This document shows, one piece after another, positions 10,750 to 21,971 of a DNA stretch of 64,000 nt. Position 1 is the first letter of the stretch; each line of letters starts with the position of its first letter. A program made the position numbers and the translations under genes. The DNA is from Pythium myriotylum. Lineage: Eukaryota > Oomycota > Peronosporomycetes > Pythiales > Pythiaceae. The notes under the pieces are model-generated. The model searched no databases. It saw only the letters and a list, made by a program, of their open reading frames with translations, and had not been told where the DNA came from. The stretch lies in contig JALJCQ010000024.1 in NCBI GenBank assembly GCA_023091665.1, positions 186,001-250,000 of the forward strand, in the 5' to 3' direction.

Positions 10750-10880
10750 ACGCCACTTCAACCAATTTCTTCATGCCAGCCGAGGTTGGATCACTCTCGC
10801 GTTTATATCGTCGGAACGGTCTGTAGACTTGTTGTGCTTTTTGCACGAGCGAAAACTGGTTGAGCACCCCAGAGTTGGTG
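10750..10880 (+). pseudogene. Decayed inverted copy of the neighbouring membrane-protein gene
   Basis: On the plus strand, FNQFLHASRGWITLAFI aligns with LNRFLYSGKGWITISYI of the gene at 9363-10540. After a +1 shift, YIVGTVCRLVVLFARAKTG aligns with YIIGFVCGALVLFVDAGHG. In-frame stops follow. The similarity is therefore spread over two frames with stops, which marks a relic. It lies head to head with the longer copy, consistent with an old inverted duplication. The remainder of 10541-11096 shows no gene I can support. Confidence 0.72.
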
Positions 10881-11096
10881 CTAGGGGTGTTCGTCGTTCA
10901 CACGACCGTCTGTGACTCAGACCGGATGGTAAGCGGGTCGGTAGCTGGCCTGGAATAACCCGATTTGTGAGTCGGCGAAGAAGAGAGCTAATGTCGGCAA
11001 CTTGAAAGTCGAGCGAAACTAGACAGCGATAGTAGCTGGAGGCCATCCGCCCCACTCCAGCTGTGTCCGCAGGCAAAAATCCATAACCAGGCACTA

Positions 11097-12356
11097 TCAG
11101 TCGGTACTTGTGAGGTCTACGACAATCGGCGAGCTTGGCTTCAATGAAGACTCGGAAGAGCCGATGCGGTCTGCGGATATTTCTACATCTAAATACTCCA
11201 CACAACTGTCGTGTTCGTCCTCAAACCAATTTGTGTCATCAAACTCTTCTGTGACGTCCGCTTCGTCGAGCTTAGCGGTGGTTGGTGGTGACGTATTGTC
11301 TTCGCTACATCGGTTCACATGTACATGCGCAAAAGGATCGCATGGGGCACAACCCGTTCGCTCATCACGCCGCCGTTTTTTCGATGGTCGCGCCTTCCTC
11401 TTCTTTTTTGCCCCCTCAACAAAGGCGCCAGGCAAGAGAAGTGGCCATGACAGCTCTTGGCCACAATTCGGACAGGAGCCTCGCTCCGGACGTAGCTGCA
11501 ACTCATCTGCGTGTTGCGTGTTGCTCTCCATTGTCGCTTCCAGCATAAAATGGTCCGCTAGACACAACGAGTGGTACCGAGCATTGCATTCAGAATGATA
11601 GCACGAGAGTGCACGGAGCTCCGAGGTCGAAAGCAGCAAGTCGCAAACAAAGCACGTCGACTCCGGACACCGTGACCTGCTGTCGTCAGAGGACTGGCGG
11701 TGCACAAACTCGTCAAGCGCTCGCACTTCACAAGTCATATGAGCCGGCCACCGGAAGTAAGACGTTGTTCGCGCAATGTTCTGTATAGCTACGAACAAAG
11801 CAGGCGTAAGAGGCGCAATCAGTCAGTCCGGGACGACGTGTTACGAACTGGCATTCGTGTAGCTGACTGTCAGCGGGAACGCGGCCCACGGCGACACGTG
11901 GAGCATTTCGTGGAGCTCGATGAGTTTGCGCTTGACAGATCGTGGGTGTCCCAGTCCACTTGTCCCCTTGAGCGGCTTCAAGCGTTCCTTCGTGAAGCGG
12001 CAGATGTACGGGTGCTGCCACGCGTACTCGACTACGCGAACACCACCATAAGCCATTCGCCGATGCAGCGAGGAAGACAAAGGGATCTCACATTGAAGTG
12101 CGTGGAACTTGGACGGAAAGCCGTGGACGACGACGATCATCTCCCTTGGAAAGCAGCGAGTGAGCAACCGCCGGCACGCAGGGAGGCGTGCACCTCACCA
12201 TGGACGGTGCTTGGTCGTGCGCTTGGCGCCGTTGACGAGCTCTCCGTTGTGCTGGCGGATCCGACGCGCCGGCGACACCGTGAAGCCAACGTACGTGCAG
12301 CGCAGCCGCTGCGGGGCCTCCACGGGCGTGAGCAGGTAGCACGCGAAGAAACCCAT
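11097..12356 (-). CDS. SLX1: Structure-specific endonuclease subunit SLX1
   Basis: The ATG at 12356 begins [11 protein letters not shown]. Exon 1 (12199-12356) carries the GIY-YIG-type nuclease start (CYLL then [19 protein letters not shown]); the next exon reads [19 protein letters not shown], then FEYAWQHP after an intron at the expected site. The last exon holds a C4HC3 RING/PHD-like domain (CFVC, CYHSEC, YHSLCL, CPNCG). This is the canonical SLX1 plan. With SLX4, SLX1 cuts Holliday junctions and branched DNA in recombination and crosslink repair. The intron before the RING exon uses a weak donor (A/GTTCGT), so that junction is less sure. The C-terminal acidic tail of about 120 residues is longer than usual and may hold extra interaction motifs. 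It is divergent from PSMD9 and 1.2 kb from FANCD2. Confidence 0.94.
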
Positions 12357-12509
12357 CGGGCATTCGCTCGACGAATTCTTCGACGAGCCTCAGTGTTGGT
12401 TTGAATTGGTCGAAAAGCAAATCAAGCTGTATTTCATTGGTCCAAAATCGGGTTCTGCGAGGCGACACTTGGGTCGAGCGGCAATCCAAGAGCAATCGGG
12501 CTGGGCAGG

Positions 12510-13390
12510 ATGAACGCGGACGAAGGCGCGTCGATTGTGGACGAGTTCGCGCAGCTGAGCCAGCAGAAGGACGCACTGGAGGCCGAGATCACGGCGATCG
12601 TCGACGAGCTCACGGGCGGCCCGAACGCGCCGGGGCTGCGCGGTGCGCTGGTCGACAACGAGGGCTTCCCGCGCGCCGACATCGACGTCTACCGCGTGCG
12701 CCACCAGCGCCACACGCTGGCGTGCAAGCAGACAGACCACCGCATGGTCATGGAGCGCATTGAGAAGCTGCTCCCGCGGTGGGTTGCGGAGGCGCGGAGA
12801 GAGCCGAGGCTTCCTAGCTCATGCTGTGTTGATGCTTAGACTGTTTGAGGCTCGCAAAGTTGCGGCGACGACGGCCGCACCAGCGCAATCTCCCCCTCCA
12901 CCACCGCCCGCCATTGCAACTGCCGCCCCCGTAGTGGAAGTGGCGTCTTCGAGTCGACTCGTGGAGACCCACAAGACGAAGATCCCTTTCGCGCGAGTGG
13001 AGAGCGTGCAGGACGGTGCGTTCGGTCGTGTGCTGTCGTGTGTGATACCTGCTCGGGTTACTGACGTTGATGTGGCCGTTTTGGTTTCCAGATTCACCCG
13101 CGGCTGTGGCAGACCTGCGAGAGGGCGATCTGGTCCTGGCCTTCGGCTCGGCCGACGCGTCCAACCATCGCAACCTCGAAGCCATTCGCGAGATCGTGCT
13201 GCGCAACGTCGGCTCGCCCATTCGCGTCTTGGTGCGCCGTGCGTCCAACTCGCCAGCTTCGAAAACGGAGGACTCCCAGCGTAGTTTCGAGGTGTGCGAG
13301 CTCTCGTTGGTCCCGCAGAAGTGGCGAGGCGCTGGTGTGCTCGGGTGCCTCTTGCTCCCACACCAAGACAACGCCGATCTTCTCCCATGA
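12510..13390 (+). CDS. PSMD9: 26S proteasome assembly chaperone PSMD9 / p27 (PDZ protein)
   Basis: Three exons (12510-12778, 12840-13015 and 13092-13390) give 247 residues. The N-terminal coiled coil includes the conserved block LVDNEGFPRADIDVYRVR followed by RHTLACKQTDH, as in animal PSMD9/Nas2. A Pro/Ala-rich linker (PPPPPP, about residues 107-120) leads to the PDZ domain, with SPAAVADLREGDLVLAFGS and a C-terminal WRGAGVLGCLLLP block. The protein chaperones RPT4-RPT5 during assembly of the proteasome base. The Ala/Pro linker is longer than in animals. All introns are GT-AG with matching phase. Confidence 0.95.
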
Positions 13391-13492
13391 ATTCAAAACC
13401 ACGAGCATTGTCATCTACTATGTACTGTTTCGTGTTAAATGGAGGTCTGTGTCACTCTTCTAATACGTGTGATGTCACTATTCTTTGGTCCA

Positions 13493-13504
13493 TTTTGGCG
13501 CCAA
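13493..13504. promoter_or_regulatory. Palindromic E2F-like site just upstream of FANCD2
   Basis: TTTTGGCGCCAA contains TTTGGCGC, a match to the TTTSSCGC E2F consensus, and its core TTGGCGCCAA is a perfect palindrome. It ends eight bases before the FANCD2 ATG at 13513, so it would lie in the 5' leader or core promoter. The neighbouring TTTGGTCCATTTT could instead be the oomycete initiator/flanking promoter element. Binding is inferred only. Confidence 0.4.
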
Positions 13505-13512
13505 CGTCGACC

Positions 13513-16500
13513 ATGGGTGCGTTCAAGCAGGTCTGGGACGTCTACAAGGAGAGCGGCTGCGAGCTCACGCTCCACCGCAGCGTCGCGGCGCTCGCGGGCG
13601 GCGGAGGCGCAGACGACGGCGCCGTCGCGGCCTTCGTGGCCGAGATGGAGGCCTATCTGCGCGACCCAGACATGTTCCTGCTCATGCTCAGCGTCGGGCT
13701 CGGCGGCATGTTCGACGCGCAGTCGAGCTTCGTGGGGCTGCTACTGCGAGAGGAAGCGCTCCAGGGCCGCGTGGTCGACTTCTTGCTGGAGAAACTGTCC
13801 GAGTTCGCCACCGAGATGGAGGGCTTGGCATCGCGCGCAATCGAAAAGAACATCCCCAAGCTCATCCTGCGCGAGATTCGATGGATCGATCACGTCGTGA
13901 ACTCGGGCGAGCTTGTGGAAAAGCTCATCAGCACGCTCCCCGCCTTTCCCGTGGCGCTGCAACGTGAAATCATCTATATTCTGCCCGAGATCGCGAGCGA
14001 CGAGGACGCCAACGTCGTCATCAACGAAATCCTCGAGCTCATCCGTAGCGAAGCTGAACTCGTGGTGTGTTGCATCGAAGCTCTCGGGAACTTCAATGTC
14101 GCAAGCGAACAAACAGAAGAGGTCGTGAAGTGTGTGCTTGAAAGGCTTGATTCGTCTCCCCTTGCGGACCTACCGGTGATTGTAAAGTATCTCGTCCAAG
14201 AGGCACCGGGAGCAAATGTTGAACTCATCGCGCATGAGCTGAGAGATAAGCTCAGCGCTTCACTTTCTTTCGCGGCTGATACAGGCGTTCTGACGACGAT
14301 CGAAGGCAGGCGAGGCAGCTCAAGTGGTCCCGGGGCTGATCATACGAGGAACGAGGAGGCTCTTGTGCTCGGCACCATTATTCAAGGATTCTATTTCCGT
14401 GAAGATTTGGTAAAAGCATTCATCACCACAATATCGAAGTGTGGACAGGAAAGAGCCAGCAATATGTGTTTGTTGGACATGTGGATACTGATGGGCACAT
14501 ACTCGATCCCACGTGATCGATGCAAGGTAGAAGGCATCTTCAAGAAGAAGGTTCTGAGTGGATTAATATCACGCGGACTCGTTGTGAAGAGTATCAAGGG
14601 CCATGCTAATGCGCTGAAGTCCTATTTCGGGTCCATAATCCAGCTCGCAAGTCTTCTTATTTCGCAGGAGTCAAGTCCCGTCAGTTTGAAAATGGGAAGT
14701 CTCATGTATGAGGTGCTTTTCGAAGAGTTTTCTCTTTGTAACCGAGATGGCAAGAATGAAGCCACTTACTATCAAGGAGAGGTGAGGAGTATGAGTATAG
14801 TAGGGGAGACATCCACTTACCATTGTTTTCCGCAGCTTGTAACGTCCTTGCTTAGATTCTGCCTTTCGGCCGCTGGGGGAACGACCAATGCTGCTTTCGA
14901 GACTTTTGCTGCGCTCGTTTCACCTGAAGTATCGTTTAAGAGTGAGTTACGTGATCGCCGCTATGAACAGAGCCACTTTAAGCGGAGGCATCGCTTTCAA
15001 ATATTCCTTCCTACCCTCAAGCAAATGCTAGATGTGATGGAGACAACTTCCCTGGATCAAGTTCGGCTTATCTATGACATCCTCTTCTCTATTGGAGGGC
15101 ATGACGACTCTGAGCTGTGCAATATTGTGCGCAAGCAAACGAGCCACCAAGAGACGCGGTACAGGCTTTGTGGAATCATCGGCTCAGTGACTCGTATGAA
15201 TCATCTTGTGCGCCAGCACCGTGAAGACGCCGCCACGAGAGTTGATAGGGACAGTGCGAAACGTGACGCCAACTTCGCCAAGGATTTCTACAACTGGCTA
15301 ACTGAGCTTTTCAAGATGACAACCCTCTCTCAAGGTGGTTGTGTATCGTTCTTCTTGAGAGAATTGCAACGCTGGATCAAGCGGCTAGATCTTGACGATA
15401 GCTCCCGCATGTTCATCGAGAATGTATTCACATTCTCCGAGGATATCCTTTCTCAACGCTTCATGAATGATTTTGACCCGGCGAAGGATCAACTTGGAGC
15501 TTATCGGAGGCCTGTGTTTGGAGGCGCTTTGAAGTCCGATCTCTTGATGTGTCTCGACGAAGCGGTATGTGTTGATCATCCTCAACTTTAGCTATGGTTG
15601 TTAGTAAACGCGTTGTTTCAGCGTAGCACGGTATACCTCAAGATTCTAGACCTTACAACTTCGCCGAATGTTCGAGATCAAGACTCTCTGCATTACTTGA
15701 GCTCGCTTGTCCAGTTAGTCTTAGAATGCGCGCGCAAAACGGATAAATTGAAGGAAGTCGAATCAGTGCTCGTGTGTCCCATTCAACTGATGGAGTAAGT
15801 TTTAATTGTGATTCGTGATCAGTTCGTATTCACTAATGGTGCTGTTATTCACCAGAAAATCTGTGATCGAAGATATTGCCGGTCTCGATGAGAAGACTCA
15901 GAGTTCCATTTGTTCAGCAGTTTGGCACGCCATCAATTGGATCCGTTCAATCATTGGTTTTTACGCAGATGAACACAGCAACTTCCATCGAGCCAAGGTG
16001 GTTGAACGCCTTGGAAACCTACTCGAGTTGGAGTCAATGCTACTTGACGATCTTCTTCACTGGTGTCCTCGCTTTAGTCCCCCTGGATCACAGGTTGCGT
16101 CAGTCGACGGACAAACGCCCAAGACCTTAGCGTTGACGAAGAAGAAGATCGGGAGGCCCTCCAAAGTTCCAGCGACTATAGATCGTACAGCCCTCGTCCG
16201 TCGTTCTTTTGATCCCCTTAGAGCGGAAGTGTTGAAGGTGTTCACGTTCCAGGAACTCGAGCGGAATGTACTTGAGTGTTCAGTTATAGACACTGTTGAT
16301 GAGGTGACGTCAGAATCACTCATTGATTTTCTGATGGGGACGTTTGAAAGTCTCGCCTTGCGTGCATGGGACTCTTTGAAGAAAAACACAGACCTATCAG
16401 TGCCGTTGACGATTTTCTCGGAAGAATTTGGTTGGAGTCAAGTCCAGGAGCTAGACCGGATCGATCAAGGGTCTCTTGTGATGCAATCTGTCTGTCGATT

Positions 16501-17860
16501 AACGCACCACTTCTTCCAAAAACTCGTGTCAGATGAAGTCGAGACAGCGAGAGGTGCCCTCAACGGAGTTGCGAATCGCATAGTGATGGCCTATTTGAAC
16601 ATTGGTGCGATATTGTTCGAGTTCCCGAAACCTTCAAGTTCGTCTTCAGTACTGATGCCGTCAGCAAAACTCTGCCAAGACTTCTTTCTTGCCGTCAATC
16701 AACATGTTATCCTAGGGCCTAACCCAGACGAAGGACGTCGGGCTCAAGTGCTTGAGACTTGTTTCGTGGTGGCGACAAAGTTCGCGGCAGTAATTGGGGA
16801 GGATATTAGTGCTGCGAAGACTGTACTTCGCGTCCTGCTGGCAATCGCTGGACTTACGTACGGATTCCCTGCTGATCTAGTCGCAAGTAGAGCAACAAGC
16901 ATCAGACTACTGGGTACTGTGGATAGGTCCGCTGCGAGGGAGATGAGTGCTAAGATAAGCGAAATTGCTTTGTCATTTCTGCGACGCGACTGGTCTCAAG
17001 GAGAGAAGAAGTTCATTTACAGAAGTTCCGATTTGGATATTTTTCTTGATTGCTACCTCAACCACGGTGAAGTCATCCTCGACAATATTCAAACTCTAGC
17101 CCTCGAAGGGATCTTGGCATTGTTAGAGCAAGGTGGAAGCAAGTTGGAGTCCCTCCCCACACTCAACAAGAAGACTATAGCAGTATTCCATCGCGCGATG
17201 TTTGACGCTCTAATTCATGCAACAGCTAGGCTCGACTTCGCCAATTCGTTGGCACGTGAGCGTGTGGAACTTCTTCTGAATTATTTCACCCAGGCCGTTC
17301 TATTGTTCAGATTTCTCGTCGGTATCACGAAGAGCCACCCAAAGTCCAAGATCATTGCCACTGTACTGAAACTCGGGAGGAGATTCGTCGAAATTGTTGT
17401 CGGTGCTATGCCGTTCTTGAAGCACCATTTCATGGACCACAATGATCTCGTCATGAAAGCTATCGCAGAGGTTCAAGTCGCTACGAGACGTATGCAGGTG
17501 CTTTGTGCCCATGGGAAACTTATCAAGGATGCCACTGCAACCGCTCAAGTGCCGAGGGTAAAGAAACTCCTAGAGAAGTTTATCTACAAGGGAGAGGACT
17601 TGGCTCGTGAGCACGGCGTTCTCGGCGCGTTTTCTACTGGTATTCTGAGGAATCGCCGAATTGACGGAACAGCGATCGACAAGGCAGAGTTGGATGCCAT
17701 GGAAGCACGCGAGAGTTCTAGCGGGAGTGACGACGATGACCCAGAAACTGAAGTAGAGGAGGAGGAAAGTTCAACTGAAGACGACGAGAATGTTGGAAAT
17801 GGAGAATCTGGGAGCTCAACTCCTGTCCAGCACCGTAAGAAGCGCAAACAGGGCACGTAA
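13513..17860 (+). CDS. FANCD2: Fanconi anaemia protein FANCD2
   Basis: Exons 13513-14781, 14836-15564, 15622-15794 and 15856-17860 give 1391 residues (vertebrate proteins are about 1450). Alignable blocks are IRWIDHVVNSGELVEKLIS, LQREIIYILPEI, LADLPVIVKYLVQ, RCKVEGIFKKK, YRLCGIIGSVT, WIRSIIGFYADEH, GRRFVEIVVGAMPFLK and VPRVKKLLEKF. The tail is acidic (Glu/Asp-rich) and ends in a basic KKRKQG stretch, like the EDGE tail and nuclear signal of vertebrate FANCD2. With FANCI it is monoubiquitinated and clamps DNA during interstrand-crosslink repair; I cannot place the ubiquitinated Lys by eye. The first intron (54 nt) keeps frame without a stop, so retention would insert 18 residues. Confidence 0.95.
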
Positions 17861-18004
17861 TCATGGTTTCGCTAAAGATAAGGTCTCAGTCCTGCCAAAC
17901 ATAGCGCGCCATCATTACTCATTCATCATCACACCAGCAGTGTGCGCTTCTCATCCGCAGCATCTACAGTCGCAAAACCGTGCACTTGGGGAAGCCGATG
18001 TCCA

Positions 18005-21000
18005 ATGAAGAACCTGATTGCAGCCAAGATGAGTGCGATGAGGAAGCGCGCGACCATCTCTTCCGCTGCAAACGCCAAGTTTGATCCAAGTCCTGGACCA
18101 GATTGTGTTCCAGCGTCGATTTGGGCGAAAGAACCGAGCTCTCATCACGGGGCGATGCGAGTCATCCTTGATGACAGTAGTGGCGGCTACGTCGAGGAAT
18201 TGGTTGACATTGTCTTTTGCATCGCTGCTGATTCTGTCCACGCTGTGACTGAGATGGACAGCTCAGTCGTCTTCGAGGCTGACTTCAAAGCGATCAAAGA
18301 GATCACGTGGAATTACACTGAGTGCTCAGTTAGCTTTTTGATAACTGACGGAACGGCCTCGCCATCGTTTGTGTTCGTGACAACGCTTATTTGCGTTGAG
18401 ACGCTACTTACATCCGCATTGTGTACGGCGGAGTTGCAGAATCCCCCTCAACAAATCTACATTGGAGTGCTCGTGGGTCGAAGATTACCTACCTCGCCAA
18501 TTCAGCTTCGCCGGCTCTCCGTAACCAACGCCTCCACTACACCCCTCCCAGGGCCATCGCGCCGCGAGTTACTATTCCACGAACGCCCTCCGAGAAACCA
18601 CAGCTTGCGTGAGAAGCTGGCCGTGTCGTTCTTGAAGTCAGGCACACTGACCTTCCCGTGCACGATTAACGGAGATGCGCGAGGTCTGAGGCTTGACTCG
18701 GAGTATTTACGCGTGTTTCCGTCACCGGACTGCCGCGAACAAAGTGCCTGCCTGTTTTCTTATCAGTATGAACAGGTTGAGTCGTGCGATGTACGAAGTG
18801 GAACCAGACTGGAGTTACGTTTCAATCGATCAGGTGCGAAGCAGCCGACCTTCATCGCATTTCAATCCCAAGATGCTCTGTACATTCGAGATGGGATCTG
18901 GTTCTTCAAACACGGAATGTCAATCTACCAGTATTTCCGAAGCCAACTCACGTATTTCGACCCGAACTCACCAAAACCAGGACTAAACACATTCGTCTTA
19001 CCGCGGAATGGGGGACAGTCAGTATCCCCCGGTCCTATGTCTCGGCGACGTGCTTCACTGAGGTCGTTTGCAGATGATGGCTCTTTGCAGCTCCACATTC
19101 AATCCCTCTGCATCGTCATTGGATGTTCCCGTCGCTGCCCTGACGTCATGAACGACCACACAACTGAGAATCGGTTTGACGTAGATGCAAGCGGAGCTGT
19201 TACGACACGAAGAATATGGTTTTGTGAAGATCACGCCGCTGTATCTGATGTACAGACATCACCGTCTCGCTCCCCTTCGAAGCGAGCTGGTCTCCTGAGT
19301 CGTACTAAATCCGTTGAGTCTCTGACTCAGCTCGTTCATAAAAAACACTACACTCAGGGAATCAAGTATCATGGAGTCTTGCTAAAAAGTGGCGGAAAGT
19401 TCCAGCTGACAAAGAACTGGAGTCAAAAGATTGTGGCTCTGATCGACACACCCGTTGGTGGCTGTCTCTGTTATTTTAACAAGTTGAGCCACTGTCCAGG
19501 CCTGACTGATACGCCAAAAGAACGTCGATCTATCGATCTTAGCGGCGTCATATGCATACGTCGTGAAAGCGCAGTTGGCAGAGGGCCGGGGGGACCTCCT
19601 TATGCATTCGACATCGTCACTCTCTATCGATCGTATACATTTGCCACAAACGACCTCCAAGAGTTCGAGGCATGGCTCAGTGTACTTGCAGACGCAGTTG
19701 AAAACAGCAACTCGCTCTCTCCAGATCCACCGCTTCGCTATCCCGTTAGATGTCTTCGTGACCCACTCCAGAGCACGTTGTTGAGAAGTGACGGCAACGC
19801 GTCGCTCGAGGTGTCTTCCAATGGTGTTACACTCTTCTCGGGTTTGGAAGGTGAGTTCGAGGCTTACAGCTGGTACTTCACAGAGATCCAAAAGTGGTCT
19901 GTCGCGAGGCAACATGACGGTACATTGTGCTGTTTCCTCAGCTGCTCCGTGAATTGTCCCAACATGACAGGTGACGGGAACCCTGAAGAAAGCTTGAAAA
20001 CTGCACCTTACAGAGACTTCCTGCTCCAAACAAATGAATCTGAAAAGATATGCACTGTAATCGAGTTCTTCGTGAGTAGGTGCATGGCGAAGCTCGAAAT
20101 CCTGGGAATGATGCACAAACTCGCTTTGCCTCATCTTACCGTTGACTCAATATCCAGTCGATTTGATAGTGCTGGTGAAGACTCCACACCATGCTCCGCT
20201 TCGAGTGGAAAACGTGTTAAAGATGCTGTGTCTCACATGTTTGCTTTGGAGTGCCATGAAGTTTTGGGCGATTCCTCGCCACAAGTAGGAGACATTTCCA
20301 GTGACCGAGAATGCTTCCCAAAATCAATAAAGACCCAGACGGAATCAAGCGAAAACCATTCTTCTATTGATGTACGCCATGCTGAGTTTATTTCACGTTG
20401 TGACAAGCTCAATTTCGATCACTCAGTGACGCCTGTCGATGCTACTCGTGACGATGAGGCAATCTATGGGAAGTCAAATCGTTTACCCGTTAGTGGCGCA
20501 ATGCGCGAAGCAAGTTCAGATTGTGGTGAGGAACAGCCAACTGAAGCTGGTGTTCAGTTCGACAAGGAAGTGGGATCACCTTATGCTACTGGCATTGATT
20601 CTGTCAATCTTGTTACCGTCGATAGGATTCTTGAAGAAGATGGGGAGATCGTAAGGCAACTTGACCGGATGAAGGCAGTTCCGATCGATTCGTCTTATGG
20701 TGGTGAAGACGAGATCGATGCTTCAGCTCAAAGCCTATTGTCGAACAATCATCAACCAGTACATGACGGCAATGATATCGATAGCGATCGTTTTCAGTCG
20801 TTTGAGTATTGCGAATGCACGGTGGGGGACAGTCATGAGCGAAGCTGTGACGTGCAACTGGCAGAAGTTTACCCGTACAAAACTATTGCTCAAAGCGAGG
20901 ACGATGACATATTTGAGGATGCTCGTTGCGACTTGGCCGAGTGTTCTGCAGTACTCCTGGATGGTGTCCCTGAAAATGATGAAGACAGCCTCATCATTGT

Positions 21001-21277
21001 GGAGAACGAGGAGCCGAATAGGCATGACGTGATTGGCTACTTTGAGGCGCATTTCGATCCTGTGGACGTGCTCCCAACAGTCTCGTGTGACAGCGATGAT
21101 CAAGACCAGGTATTGGCGGCCTTTCTTGGCACTGAGCAAAGAGTTCGCATACCGATCTACACAAAACGAGTGCGGGTAGAAGAGATCTACTTTCCTGAAC
21201 TCGAATACGACGACAAGCTTCCTCGAATCACTGTGTATTCAGTGCGATTCAAGCGTGGTTACCTCTGTCAGTTCTGA
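18005..21277 (+). CDS. Large orphan protein with a PH domain
   Basis: This is a single open frame of 1090 residues from the ATG at 18005. About residues 450-560 form a pleckstrin-homology fold: KYHGVLLKSGGKFQLTKNW, a CLCYFNKL strand, then YAFDIVTLYRSYTFAT and the terminal helix EFEAWLSVLADAVEN. The N-terminal 400 residues are beta-rich and carry a VHAVTEMDSS segment; the C-terminal 400 residues are acidic and disordered-looking (many Asp, Glu and Ser). PH domains bind phosphoinositides or proteins, so a peripheral membrane adaptor role is possible. I do not recognise the family. It is on the same strand as FANCD2, 144 bp downstream of its stop. Confidence 0.8.
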   Translation: MKNLIAAKMSAMRKRATISSAANAKFDPSPGPDCVPASIWAKEPSSHHGAMRVILDDSSGGYVEELVDIVFCIAADSVHAVTEMDSSVVFEADFKAIKEITWNYTECSVSFLITDGTASPSFVFVTTLICVETLLTSALCTAELQNPPQQIYIGVLVGRRLPTSPIQLRRLSVTNASTTPLPGPSRRELLFHERPPRNHSLREKLAVSFLKSGTLTFPCTINGDARGLRLDSEYLRVFPSPDCREQSACLFSYQYEQVESCDVRSGTRLELRFNRSGAKQPTFIAFQSQDALYIRDGIWFFKHGMSIYQYFRSQLTYFDPNSPKPGLNTFVLPRNGGQSVSPGPMSRRRASLRSFADDGSLQLHIQSLCIVIGCSRRCPDVMNDHTTENRFDVDASGAVTTRRIWFCEDHAAVSDVQTSPSRSPSKRAGLLSRTKSVESLTQLVHKKHYTQGIKYHGVLLKSGGKFQLTKNWSQKIVALIDTPVGGCLCYFNKLSHCPGLTDTPKERRSIDLSGVICIRRESAVGRGPGGPPYAFDIVTLYRSYTFATNDLQEFEAWLSVLADAVENSNSLSPDPPLRYPVRCLRDPLQSTLLRSDGNASLEVSSNGVTLFSGLEGEFEAYSWYFTEIQKWSVARQHDGTLCCFLSCSVNCPNMTGDGNPEESLKTAPYRDFLLQTNESEKICTVIEFFVSRCMAKLEILGMMHKLALPHLTVDSISSRFDSAGEDSTPCSASSGKRVKDAVSHMFALECHEVLGDSSPQVGDISSDRECFPKSIKTQTESSENHSSIDVRHAEFISRCDKLNFDHSVTPVDATRDDEAIYGKSNRLPVSGAMREASSDCGEEQPTEAGVQFDKEVGSPYATGIDSVNLVTVDRILEEDGEIVRQLDRMKAVPIDSSYGGEDEIDASAQSLLSNNHQPVHDGNDIDSDRFQSFEYCECTVGDSHERSCDVQLAEVYPYKTIAQSEDDDIFEDARCDLAECSAVLLDGVPENDEDSLIIVENEEPNRHDVIGYFEAHFDPVDVLPTVSCDSDDQDQVLAAFLGTEQRVRIPIYTKRVRVEEIYFPELEYDDKLPRITVYSVRFKRGYLCQF

Positions 21278-21971
21278 AAGACACCCGTGATCCACGTAAC
21301 TTTGCTGATTTATCGACCGGTACACAGTTGGATCGCTCACAGTCTTTCACGTCGGCTTCTCCAAGACGCAGTAAACATGATCAAAGGAGCTCTCCCAGTA
21401 CCTATCATAGAGGTTTCAAGCTGTAATTGGTTACTCGTGACAAATGGACAGAGTGACGGCGATGAAGAGCCGCGGTGGTGCAAGTCGTTCCAATTTTAAG
21501 TTACAGATTTTGCCGAGATCACAAGTCGAACATGGAGTGTTGAAGAAGCTGGTAGCTGTAGCGTTGCGTATGACCTCTCCGTTCAAACCCGTGGCAGGCG
21601 CTGCGCCAACGGTCAAGGTGTACGGCCGAGCATCACTTGATGCATTGCAGTAGTCTCAACTAATTTAGTATTGCGCACAGAGCCACGTTTCCGAGAATCC
21701 CTTCGCGTTCGCCAAAGAAAAAAGATAAAGCAAGCGGGAATTCTACGTCGTCGAAAAGCAAACTGAAAAGCACCAACGTATGCGGTGACGAAACCTTGAT
21801 CATAGCTGCTGAAAATGCTCACAACACATGTGTAGCTCCCTACGATAGCCCCAGGAATCTCGTATCCTTCTTCGACCGACCATCGCATTCGGGGGCCTGA
21901 TAGTGGCGAGGTTGTTGATCGTTGTGCGACGAATAACTTTCTCAAGATATTAACAATTCAAATATTGTCAG
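21278..21971. other. Region holding unresolved 5' exons of the IQ-motif gene
   Basis: About 690 bp separate the PH-protein stop from the first clear exon of the IQ gene. An open stretch at about 21669-21865 reads PRIPSRSPKKKDK and later AAENAHNTCVAPYDSPRNL, ends at a CTC/GTATCC donor in the right phase to join exon 21972, and starts after a TTTAG acceptor. A further open piece at about 21459-21610 (from MKSRGG) may be exon 1, but I could not join it in phase. Promoter and start codon remain undetermined. Confidence 0.35.

Noticed and set aside
12088..12576. Minus-strand frame of 162 codons across the SLX1 start
   Set aside because: It is in a different frame from the GIY-YIG sequence, which has the family motifs and a consensus donor.
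21613..21945. Minus-strand frame of 110 codons in the gap before the IQ gene
   Set aside because: The plus strand of the same DNA has a basic/polar frame that ends at a phase-correct donor into the IQ gene, which is the simpler explanation.
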